Below are positions 12,201 through 21,524 of a DNA stretch of 64,000 bases, piece by piece (position 1 is the stretch's first letter; each line of letters starts with the position of its first letter). Below the pieces are notes generated by a model. That model did not search any database, was not told the origin of the DNA, and saw only the letters and a program-made list of their open reading frames with translations. Made by a program: the position numbers and the translations under genes. This stretch comes from Bipolaris cookei (taxonomy: Eukaryota; Ascomycota; Dothideomycetes; Pleosporales; Pleosporaceae): contig NRSV01000003.1 in the NCBI GenBank assembly GCA_002286855.1, positions 107,277-171,276 on the forward strand. Reading direction: 5' to 3'.

Positions 12201-13297
12201 CCGCCACATCATCTCGTGCATCAAGGGACATGTTTCAACCAAACTCTGGCTCACGATCCTCGGGGCATCAGGCCCAGGACCCCAATTACGGAAGATTGAA
12301 CCAACCCTCGGAGCCTGGGCCACCATCAGGACCTCGCAGTGACCGGACGTCGTCACAGTCGCAACCTCCTACACCTACTGCACCTTCTGGTCCTGCAGCA
12401 TCACTACCTGCAAGTGTCCACCCCAGTAGGCTTGTGAATATCGAAGCCAGAGGACCCAATGGTCCGCCACTGCAGATGAACGTACCAAACGTTCCAAGCG
12501 GTCCGCGAGGTTCTAACAGAGCATCTCAGGGCCAAATTCCGTCATCGCCAAATGGTTGGGGTCCTCCTACGGGCCCCGCAGCTGGAGACCGGGGATCAAG
12601 AAATGGTGGGAACCCCTTACGGACTATCAATAATGTCTTGTCAGCGAACACGCCTGCTGAAAGGTCTGGTGATCGTAATGTCCCGCCTACCAACCCACCA
12701 GTTCGTGGTCGCGGAGCCGCTCGAGCCAATGGACCGATAGATGGATCCGGTGGCACGGCAAGTCCCATGTTACCACCGCCTCATGGTTCAACGCCAAGCC
12801 GTATGGAAAATCAATATCAGAGAGGTGGTAGAAACGATGACAGTCAAAGCAGGGTAGAAGGTATCCTGCAGGAAGAGATTCGCTCAGAGTCTCGTAGCCA
12901 CAAGGACAGCAGACGGAGTGAAAAGTCAGGACGAGAGCGATCAACAGATCGACCCGACCGTCGCTCTGATGAACGAAGCAACCGCAGTGGGACATCGGAT
13001 CGCATAGAAGGCGAGCGTAGCTCTGAGCGTGAGCGTGGAGGACGAGAAAAACGTGGTAGTGATAGAGAAAGCAGTCGACGAGATCGCGAACGAGAAGGCG
13101 AGTCGAGGTCAGGACGGGAACCACGTGAGAGCAGCAGGCGTGAGCGAGGCTCCCGTGATGAGGGACGAACTTCAGGGAGGGACGAACGCGATAGGCGAAG
13201 CCGAGGAAACGGTGGAGGAAGTGGGGGAGACGATGGTCGCAAGAGAGGCCGTGATCCCCAGGACCAAGCACATGGTGATGCGAAGAGAAGGCGATAG
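6201..13297 (+). CDS. THO2: THO complex subunit 2 (mRNA export / transcription elongation)
   Basis: Scaffold subunit of THO, the core of TREX. THO couples RNA polymerase II elongation to mRNP packaging and export and suppresses R-loops in the nucleus. Exons 6201-10808, 10860-10996 and 11053-13297 give 2,329 residues, the usual size in filamentous fungi. The first intron (51 nt, GTAAGT...CTGAC...CAG) is a multiple of three and is otherwise read through. The second (56 nt) shifts frame and is obligatory; only the acceptor at 11052 keeps frame. Residues 1-130 are Pro/Arg/Ser-rich. The helical THOC2 core runs to about 1,530, with the Tho2 signature LSYYVTFWQLSLPD near 1,215. The last ~780 residues are disordered and end in a dense Arg/Glu/Asp/Ser tail. 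It stands alone downstream of HEM1 on the same strand. Confidence 0.93.
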
Positions 13298-14967
13298 AAT
13301 CATCCATTATTGGGAGTCAGGGAATTGCTTATCAGACGCAAAGATGAGGGATAATGAAAGGATCATCGACAGCAGCAGAAGTCATCCGTCTCATCGAACA
13401 ACATATTATCTTTTTTTCTCTCGCTTTTATTTCAGACTCGGCGAACATACAAACAGGAAAGGGGTGGGGGAGAGGCTGCATTGCACGGCGTCCATCTATC
13501 GATTCTTCTTTACCATACCTCTCCTCAAAGCATCTTTTTTTTGCTCACTCTCTTTCTTGAAAGAGCGTATACATACACTATTACGATACCCTGAACCAAT
13601 AATCGCAAAATCTTTCATACGGAAATACATATTTTGGGCTTCTTTCTTGGGATGAGAATTGAGTTTGGGCAATGAGTTTTTTATTGAATATGCAGTTGGT
13701 ATTATTCTATTGGGCCAAAGTTTTTGGTTGGGTTTCTTCTGGGGGTTTGTATTATTAATAGCGCTGCTGCGAGGAGTAAGGTGATGAGGATCAAGCTATG
13801 AAGGCTGTCGGATTGGTGCTATAGAAAGCATGTTTCGTCTATACAGCACTTGGACAAGGTGCCGTGTGTCTTATTAGCTATCTCCGTCTTTAGCTAGCGC
13901 CTAGTCACGAACGAATACCACAATTTCTTACAGCCAGTTCAGCCAGACCAGCCGGAGAAGCCAAGTCAGTGAACAGTGGGTAATTACAGCTGTAGATATA
14001 TAGATAGAGTGAGATTGGAGCTAAAGCTGCACCCCTCTTCAACACCGCTTAATGGCTGCAAGTATATATGATGTTACCAATCACCGCCACTGGAAAGTTT
14101 CAGGGCCTGTTCGATTGCTCCGTTCTACTTGGGTTCGTAGATGTCGGTTAGCGTTGCAACTACGCTTATCTAAGTTAGGATGACAACAGAAAGGGCTAGT
14201 CACGTAGTTCAACGGCCTTTCTATAAATTCTTCTGTTACACGGGGTTTGGATCTATACTTCTCTATCCGAGTTCTTACTAGGGCCGGTGAGCTTTACGCT
14301 AGTGTTCCGTGAGTGTTGTTTGGCGATTCGTAGTGGAAAAGAGTTATGGATGTAACCGGGGGTTTTGACAAACTACTAATCTATATTCGATATCGACTAA
14401 CAGGTAACAATCTTGTTAAGTAAAGTAACTAGTAAGAAAGTACAATTTGGGTTGACCACAGCGAGGGTAATAATGAAATTCATCCATCCTTATATCCTCA
14501 TTGCTTTCAGTCCTGACATCTGGGTCTTCTGGTTAAGCCTGTAGCATCTGCAGATGTCCCTAATGTCCTGATATCTTGGCGAGATGTCAATCATGTAACA
14601 TAGCGCAGGGCGCGCTGACCATTACCTTTTGACGGGTATTTGGTTGGCTCCCAACCTCGTCCTCTCGTCAAGGAGAGAATCCTTCCTGTTATTTGTAACA
14701 CCCGTCTCGTAGCGTCGTTTTACCGAATATAACGCTATTTCCATCTCCGTTTTCCTGACGGAACCCAGATTAGGTATAACCGAAGGAAAAACGAAGACGG
14801 AACCGAACAGAGCCTCAATCTCCGTCTTACTGCATGCCCACGAGTATAGCCGAAGTACCCACATTCTCACGTAGTCGCAGCGGCATCCATGGACCGGGCC
14901 GTGTAAAATATATACCAATCTCGATCTTGAAAACTCCCACTGCCACGATATTATCCGGTTTTTCTTC
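13298..14967. other. Gene-poor interval after THO2
   Basis: About 1.67 kb. The first ~350 bases are T-rich and probably hold the THO2 3' UTR. From about 13.7 kb onward there are only short frames without family resemblance and many stops. The texture is like the decayed DNA to the right, perhaps old transposon sequence, but I found no paired ends or target duplications. Confidence 0.4.
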
Positions 14968-16690
14968 TCACCGCTTATGCGCAACTGCAATCTGCGTCTT
15001 CCACCACCTAAAATCGTTCATCTTGAGCAGCGTATACATTTGCGTCATCTGACGAATAATCGGGCCAACCCGATAATAAATCAGTGCCCCTACCACCAAC
15101 TGCACTACGTCTTTGAGCGACTGTGCGCACATGAAAATGGTGAGTGTGTCCCAGGATTTGCGGTAGGCTTCGATGAAGACGAGGACGGTGCGAGCGTCGA
15201 GTTGGGCTGTGAAGGGAATGTTGGAGTGGGGGTTTTTTGGAGGGGGAGGGGAGGAGAAAAAGGTACGTACATAGTTAGCGGGCGAAGAAGAGGGAGGGAC
15301 TGATGATCCAAGTTAAGACGGAGCTGAAGGCAGCAAGTCGTTCGGCCCAGCCGATGTACTTACGGAAGAAGAGGAGACTGTCGCTTGTGAGGGGGCCGAG
15401 GGTCCATCGGCGGCGTTGGCTTAGGAAGACGGAGAATTTGGTTGGAGCTGTGGTATAGGCTTTTGCACCCAGGCATAGGCGGGTTTTGACATCTGGGTTC
15501 TCTGATCATACTAAACATATGTGGTCTCGATCCTCGCTCATCATGGATTGGATGGTTCGGAATAGGCCGTCGGTTTCCTTGAAATAGTATCTGAATTTCT
15601 TCGTGATGTTATCGCCGCATGTAGAGTCCTCAACTCGTAGCAGCTGGTAGCATTCTGGTAGGCCAGTCACCCTCTCGCTTGTGAGACTCTGGCGTTGACG
15701 ACGGCGGTACTGGCCGACTATGTACTCGGCATTCTGGTAAGTATAGGCGGGCGAAAACGATGATACATCGGTAGGGTCGGGTCGAATGAAGCCAGTCATG
15801 CCAACGATCCTGTCGCCTTCTCTCACGGTTTGAATCAGGTTGGAGACGCATTTGTCATCGAACCGAGTGTCAGCGTCGATGCCAACAACATAGTCGACAT
15901 TCTGGATCGATACGCTTTCTCGGAAACCAGAGAGTTCGGCAAACAGATTTGGGCTGAGCATTGCAAATTCTGGATTTGATTTGCGGTGGTTGAAATTGTA
16001 GAAGAAAGATCACATGAGAGTGACTCCGTCTCGTTTGCCGCGGTTTTCATTCTTGACCAGGCAGACGATTGGCACGCCTCTGAATTCTCCCTTGACAAGG
16101 TAAATTTGCATAGAGGCGCCGTCCCATGAATTGTATGCGTCAGACATGCGAATGCTGGTGGGAGGCTCAATAATTTCTTCAATTAGATGGGCAGCAGTCG
16201 TCTTGGTCGTGCCTTTGGTACTAACGCGACCATTGCAGACTACAATGATGGTTTTCTTGTGGTCTTCCACAGACTTTTGTGCAGCCAAAGACTCTAATGA
16301 AACCATCAGTTCTGCGTATGTCTCATTTTAGCAATAGAGAAGGTACACAAAGCTTTCTGGTGTTCCGGGAGTCTTGGGGGGTGTCGGTCGGAGGTACCGG
16401 ACGAGGCCAAAGACGAGAATGGAGTTCATCTCCACGAAGTCAACCACGGGTCGCAGCGCAACTAGTAGATACAGCCAGCAAAAAATCTGGGTGTAGTTTC
16501 TAAGAAGGTGTACCAGGTTCAAACTAGATGGTATTAATTAGCAATCGCTATCTCGCATGATATGCTAATGCGGTAGCGTGTTACTCACTTCAAAGGAATC
16601 AGAGCAGCATATGCCATGTATTTCTGAGTTCTCAGTCGGCGAGTATTGACACTGGGCAAATTTTCGATTGCGCTGCATAGCATCTTACCG
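14968..16690 (-). pseudogene. Family 2 glycosyltransferase (chitin/hyaluronan synthase-like), decayed
   Basis: Minus-strand remains of a processive membrane glycosyltransferase that would polymerise a UDP-sugar at the plasma membrane. In order from about 16,690 down, the sequence shows a membrane-proximal N-terminus (YMAYAALIPL, then an intron with GTGAGT donor and CATCTAG acceptor, then NLVHLLRNYTQIFCW), PKTPGTPESFVYLLYC, and the UDP-binding DADTRFDD (DxD). The acceptor-site SEDRDHICLV (ED) follows, then the catalytic SQRRRWTLGPLTSDS (QxxRW) and a C-terminal tail with DFRWWKT ending at a TGA at 14,968. In-frame stops (for example after SFVYLLYC, after GVTLM, after HICLV and after SLFFAR) and frame changes break the gene in at least four places, too many for introns alone. 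The catalytic motifs themselves survive. It lies next to sugar-dehydrogenase and deacetylase remnants. Confidence 0.8.
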
Positions 16691-17687
16691 GACAGTGGAA
16701 GTTATCGTTTCCGTAGATATTTTGGTATATTATTTAGTATGACAGCATTTCGAGCCATGGTGCTTGCAAAAAATATCGTACCCATCTTGAAAGTGGCCAG
16801 TTGAACAGATTAGGAATACCAGGAGGAGTAAAAAGGAAAAAGGCATCTGCTTGGGTACATTACGTGCTCTGAAAAGCAGGAAAGAGTTTGAATGTGTTGG
16901 TCTGGAATTATTATATGAGATCTTGCTAGATATACTATTTGTTGAATGGACTCTATTGGCTAGCCAGCGCTTGGTGTTAGCAAGATGTCTAAGTCAATAC
17001 AGCTAGTTGCACGGTGTACACAGCGTGCGGGTAGGTGGGGGTGGCAAGTAACTATGGTTCATTGCTATCTCTGTTCTACGTTCAAAGGAAAAAGGGTTGA
17101 TGTACTCCTGGGTCCGTGCACAAGTATCCGTGGGGAACCGGAGTCACGCGATCACTCCCTCAGTGCCTGATTTAGGTTCGGACACTATTCAAGTTTTAAG
17201 GCAAGAGCAAACCGAAAACAGGGATGATCATGGCGGACATGTAACAAGAGTTTTGGCGAAAGTGGCCTACCTGCTAGCCTCTTGGGCAGACACCCACATG
17301 TTGCTCGACTCATCCTGCCAGAGAGGGCTATTTTTTCGGCTCCAGATTTCTTTACATCTTGGTATTTGACTACAAGGCTTGGTATCGTGGAAGTTTCACA
17401 TCCGTGGTAGCCGATGCAGACGTGCAGAAGTTCAACCTCGGGCCGTACAGACGAAGAATAGCCCTGGAAATAGCGTTAGCACAGATATTGACCTTCAGCC
17501 CTACCGCATTCTGGACTACAAAGAATATATACGTCTGCCTTATATGATATAACTTGATAGATCTAGACACTCTTAATGAATTCCATCGATCTAAATATAT
17601 ATGGTATGATCCGTTCATCACGTTCGCACCATAACCTCGTGTGCTGCCGATCTCTCTCTGTTTGAAAGGTGCTCTTCCTCATACACG
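16691..17687. other. Intergenic region between decayed polysaccharide genes
   Basis: About 1 kb between the glycosyltransferase and dehydrogenase remnants, which are transcribed away from each other. Short frames only; no domain was recognised. It would have been the shared upstream region of the two genes when they were intact. Confidence 0.35.
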
Positions 17688-17821
17688 GAGTTGTTAACAA
17701 TCAATTTGATCAGCAGATTGATTCGAAAATGTGCCACATCACGCTCCGTGACACCATACACGTCCTTACTTCCGGCATGTTTGCAAATCAATCTGCCGAT
17801 CAAATTGATTGTTAGCAACTC
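17688..17821. repeat. 134-bp element with near-perfect 36-bp inverted ends
   Basis: Bases 17688-17723 and 17786-17821 are reverse complements with only two mismatches in 36 positions, enclosing a 62-bp centre. The arms start GAGTTG and contain TTAACAATCAATTTGATC-type sequence. The size fits a short MITE or a hairpin-forming repeat. No clear target-site duplication was found. It sits 88 bases before the start of the dehydrogenase remnant. Confidence 0.75.
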
Positions 17822-18411
17822 TACTCACACAGTAACTTCTAACCTTCTAAAACATAATATATATCATTCATCTCAAACCAAATTTTGCTGAATCCTACCA
17901 TTCACTCCATGACTGAGTCTGACATACCCAGTACTACTGCAATCATCGGGGTGGGCTATGTGGGAGAACAGCTCATGGAAGCTTTCTCTTCAGCCTTCCC
18001 CATAATTGCGTATGAAATTTCTGCTCCCCGCATAGACAATCTGCGTCTAAAGAACTCAAAAAAGCACAATGTCAAGTTCTCCACAGACAGTAGAGATTTG
18101 CAAAACGCATCATACTTTCTACTTTGTGTGCCGACATCGTTGAGCTTGACCGGTGGAGTCGATTTCTCGCACATTATCAGTGCAGTGGACATGCTCTACC
18201 TCTGTGTGAAAGCCAGTTCCATAGTGGTGGTAGAGAGTACCGTTGCGGTTGGAATGATCAGGCAACTACCGGGACCACTGGCTAAAGCTTGTGGCATCTT
18301 CGGTGATATTTCGCCTGAAGTAAGACACCCTACACAACTCAGAAACGAGATGGACTAATTCTGAAACAGGGAATAGATCCAAGCCGCGTGGAACCCTCGC
18401 CTAAATCTATA

Positions 18412-18587
18412 CTGTGGTACGATACAAGATCGAACTCAAAAGATCAAGGGGCGACCCGCAATCGAGCTAGTAGAAAAAGCTGAAATCTAATCGCTGCCAA
18501 AGAATGGATTGAAGAAGGTGTCTTTTCTACTCTGAAAAGAACTACTATATATACCCCACAGTCTGATCACGTGATACTACACCACAA
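18412..18587. mobile_element. 176-bp MITE with TA target duplication, Tc1/mariner-type
   Basis: The insert begins CTGTGGTACGATAC and ends GTAGTATCAC-type sequence in reverse, with CTGTGG matched by CCACAA at the far end. It is flanked by TA on both sides (18410-18411 and 18588-18589). Removing it plus one TA restores the dehydrogenase line PKSI-PKVISRLDDV in frame, which confirms both borders. It has no coding capacity. Confidence 0.75.
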
Positions 18588-19061
18588 TACCCAAGGTTAT
18601 TTCTCGTCTAGACGACGTTGCGCCGGAGTCGTTGACCATCATTACAAGATTATATGAAGCTGTTCTCGATACTGTCGTTCCTATTAGCAAACCAGAAGTA
18701 GCTGAGATGTCAAAGCTCTACAAGAATTGCCAGAGAATCATAGCCATCGCCTACGTGAATGAAATGGCGGACGCCTGTAAGCAGGGTTGTAAACAGATAA
18801 ATCGAATTTATTCAAATCAAATCAAACCAAACCATAGCGCACAAATTTATTTAAATATTTGAGTATTGGGATAGGACTCACAGACAAGAACGCGTACAAC
18901 CATGGTACGACATCTGCTCAGCTACAGTATGGTGGATTTGGTTTTTATCAGAGGCGAAGAGTGGCTCAGCGAATCTATCCTTCTATTCCCATATATCTCA
19001 GAGCAGTGAGCGTAATATCTGGCCTAAAAACTTACATTCCTCATCAGCATTTGACATAGCA

Positions 19062-19313
19062 ATGTCTCTTAACACCAACAACATATTAGCAAGCTATTCC
19101 ACTGCTCCTTCTACCACTTACAGCAACCTTGACAGTCCTATTAAATCCAACCCGTCAGAGCGCACCGGAAAGGGGACGAGAGACATACTCCCCGTAGTCG
19201 ATTACATCGATTACGAAGGGATCGATTGGAGCCGCCTTCCCGGCTATTGCATACGCAAGCATGGAAGGAGGGTGTGGACAGGATGGGTGCGGGAGTATGT
19301 ATACGATATCTGA
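19062..19313 (+). pseudogene. hAT transposase, N-terminal fragment
   Basis: An 83-codon open frame with the segment DYEGIDWSRLPGYC followed by KHGRRVWTGWVREY, typical of the start of fungal hAT transposases ahead of the BED-type region. It stops where the missing middle of the transposase would begin. It lies inside the 974-bp hAT element. Confidence 0.7.
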
Positions 19314-19319
19314 GCAGCC

Positions 19320-19702
19320 CACTATTACAAGGAAGACTACCGAACTAGACGATTTTATGGCATCAGTTAGAAAGCCCAGCACTCAATCTACACCTCTGCC
19401 TTTGGCTACGCACGATGAATATACAGCGTGGATTGCCACTGCCGATATAGGCGACAGCTTGGTGGATGGTCGGATTCAGTATTGGCTTCTCCGAAGACGT
19501 CAGTATCCACGTCTATCCCGGATGGCATTCGAACTTTTTTCCAATTCCTGCGATGTCGTCTGAGCCGGAGCAAATATTCAGCCTGGCAGGACATATGGTT
19601 ACAGCCCAGAGAGGGGGACTGCAAGCAGATATTATAGGAACGGTTCAATGTATCTCATCATGGGAGAGAAGTGGGGGTATCCAAATATCCAGATTCAACT
19701 AA
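19320..19702 (+). pseudogene. hAT transposase, C-terminal dimerisation fragment
   Basis: Spread over two frames with one shift near 19,540. It carries the hATC landmarks: a Trp/Leu-rich stretch followed by RRRQYPRLSRMAFELF, then IPAMSSEPEQIFSLAG and a closing SSWERSGGI. In the family this region makes the transposase dimer. The order and spacing match intact fungal elements, so it is the 3' end of the same gene as the fragment at 19,062. Confidence 0.75.
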
Positions 19703-19822
19703 ACCAAATCAAATTGAAGGTCCGATTTGCTTTGATTTATCTGTTTGCAAGCCTGCCTGTAAGGAACTGGGAATTGATCCTTTTGAAGTCGTCCAAACAT
19801 CCATGACCAAACCTTTTGGATA

Positions 19823-19990
19823 TGTCAGGGCGGGCTCCTAGAGGAGCCAAGCACGCAGCCATACGCGCCAACCACTCAGCCAAAAAGGCAGACACAAGAC
19901 AACAAGCCAAGCTTGTTGCTCGCATGACTGATACTTAAACTTACTGCGTCCTCGCAGGCTGATAGAGCCTAGCACTCTAGCTCCGTGACA
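19823..19990. mobile_element. 168-bp MITE with GGATA target duplication
   Basis: It starts TGTCAGGGCGGGCTC and ends GAGCTCCGTGACA-like (…CTCCGTGACA), so both ends read TGTCA inward. It is flanked by GGATA (19818-19822 and 19991-19995). Removing it joins KPFGY to LPMYPSLGIGGHC in the dehydrogenase remnant, in frame. It has no coding capacity. The superfamily is not certain; the 5-bp duplication may be a worn longer one. Confidence 0.7.
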
Positions 19991-20480
19991 GGATATCTAC
20001 CTATGTATCCCTCACTAGGCATTGGAGGTCACTGCATTCTCGTCAATCCGACATATCTCATGCCAACTTGTAAACTCCCGCTGCTTAACAGGCGCACGAT
20101 CGTATGATGACCCGGCCATCACGTATTACTAGTTACTTCCCACAGTCGATACTCGAGAAAAACTATCATAGATACGGTGCGACACATCGACCTAGAGTGC
20201 TCGTCGTCGGGATTGGATTTAAGGCAGGCCAATCGGATATGTCCCACTCTCCTGGATTGCAACTTCTGAATTATCCGCGCCAATCGGGCGAAGTCGATCC
20301 GATGTTTTGGGATCCATTGGTAAGCCAGGATACTCTACCAGGGTGCTGAAACTCGAGAACAGCTGCTGGAAGTTGGAAATCCTGAAGACCTTTGATGCTA
20401 TAGTGGTCGCTGTAAAGCAGCCGTGACTGAACTACGGGGTCTTGAAGTGTTTAACCGGTGTGCGGGTTGAAGTCTGGCAA

Positions 20481-21520
20481 AAATGACAAAAAGAAAAGCA
20501 CGGCAGTTGGAGAGCGATTTTCTTGAAGATGCCTGGGGGAGGTTTACGATGATACTAGTGAACATGGTCAAAGCTGATCAAGGGTCTGATCATCGCCCCG
20601 TAGTGTTTCGATCAAACGCCACAACAGCCTTCGCTTATCCGCCTACAAATGTTTGGGTAAGAGAGAGGATACCGGTATCGATTCGCAGATTCTAGATTAC
20701 TGCAGATCTTAAACGTTTTGGATTTGCGCATTGTGGATTGTGCAATTCTATTGCTTACTACTATGTAAATATTCCAAATACATATACAAATTGTATCCGA
20801 GCAGCTTACACAGCACGAACCATACACGTGGTTTTGACCAGGAGGCAGGTCAGTGTACCATAGGAGCGTGCTGCTCTTGTACCATATGTCCTTCCCTATG
20901 TATACATAGCAATTACCCAAAAGAATCCGTATTTCATAGTGCAAAAATCCTTGCATAGTACAGAAGCGTGGTAGGTAATGGTCATAGGCAAAGATACAGC
21001 AGTAAAACAGTAGAAATATAGTCATTCACGGCCAGGGCTAGGTCTGCTTGGGTAAGTGTCTTAGGAATATATATTTGATCTTTTGCTGTTGCTTTCTGAA
21101 TATGATCTGAACGTGTTCTGGATATATTGAGCTTGATTAGGTTAGTGTCTCTTGTTCTGGGTTTAACGTGTCGTTCATGATACAGGACTAAAATCCCATG
21201 GTACTAAGTACACTGACCTGCTTCCTGTGCTGTCACGGGCCTGATCATTGCTGTTGCCGTTAGTCTGAACCCAAACACGGCACAACGGCGTGACTTCGTT
21301 CAAAGTTGATCCTAATTTAACTTTGTCTTGGGTATCTAGTTCGTTACAGCAGGCTAAATTCCAAACGCGAGACGTGAACTACGAGTGGATGGACAGAAAT
21401 CAATCATAGTTTGTAGGATTTCAAGAAAAAAGGACATGCGGGAGGATGGTGTGTTTCATGAACACAAAACCAAGAAAAAACTCTGCCGGTCGCACAAACT
21501 GCTGATCCAAAAAATGCCTT
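20481..21520. other. Interval between dehydrogenase and deacetylase remnants
   Basis: About 1 kb, AT-rich, with short frames only and no recognisable domain or paired ends. It is probably the former intergenic region plus the decayed 5' part of the deacetylase gene. Confidence 0.35.
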
Positions 21521-21524
21521 CAGT

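Larger units (their letters stand above)
18782..19755 (+). mobile_element. 974-bp internally deleted hAT transposon
   Basis: It starts CAGGGTTG and ends CAAGCCTG; the terminal 22 bases match in inverted orientation at 20 positions. It is flanked by the identical 8-bp duplication CCTGTAAG (18774-18781 and 19756-19763), the size diagnostic of hAT elements. Inside are an N-terminal transposase piece and a C-terminal hAT-dimerisation piece with the catalytic middle missing, so it cannot move by itself. It interrupts the dehydrogenase pseudogene; excision with one duplication copy restores MADACKELGIDPF in frame. Confidence 0.93.
17909..20480 (+). pseudogene. UDP-glucose 6-dehydrogenase-like gene, broken by three transposons
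   Basis: Remains of a UDP-glucose/GDP-mannose dehydrogenase, an NAD-dependent enzyme that makes UDP-glucuronate for acidic polysaccharides. Exon 17909-18319 (137 codons, open) starts with the Rossmann motif IIGVGYVGEQL. A 50-nt intron (18320-18369, GTAAGA...CTAAT...CAG) joins it to GIDPSRVEPSPKSI. The coding line is then cut by three insertions at 18412-18587, 18782-19755 and 19823-19990. Removing each with one copy of its target duplication rejoins the protein in frame: PKSI-PKVIS, MADACK-ELGID and KPFGY-LPMY. Later segments hold GIGGHCILVNP, VLVVGIGFKAGQS and FDAIVVAVKQ. One-base frameshifts and stops appear after about 20,095. The family's usual catalytic Cys motif is recognisable as GGHC. 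Confidence 0.85.

Noticed and set aside
12687..13307. 206-codon minus-strand frame opposite the THO2 tail
   Set aside because: Shadow of the repetitive Arg/Ser/Glu coding region; His/Cys/Leu-rich, no domain.
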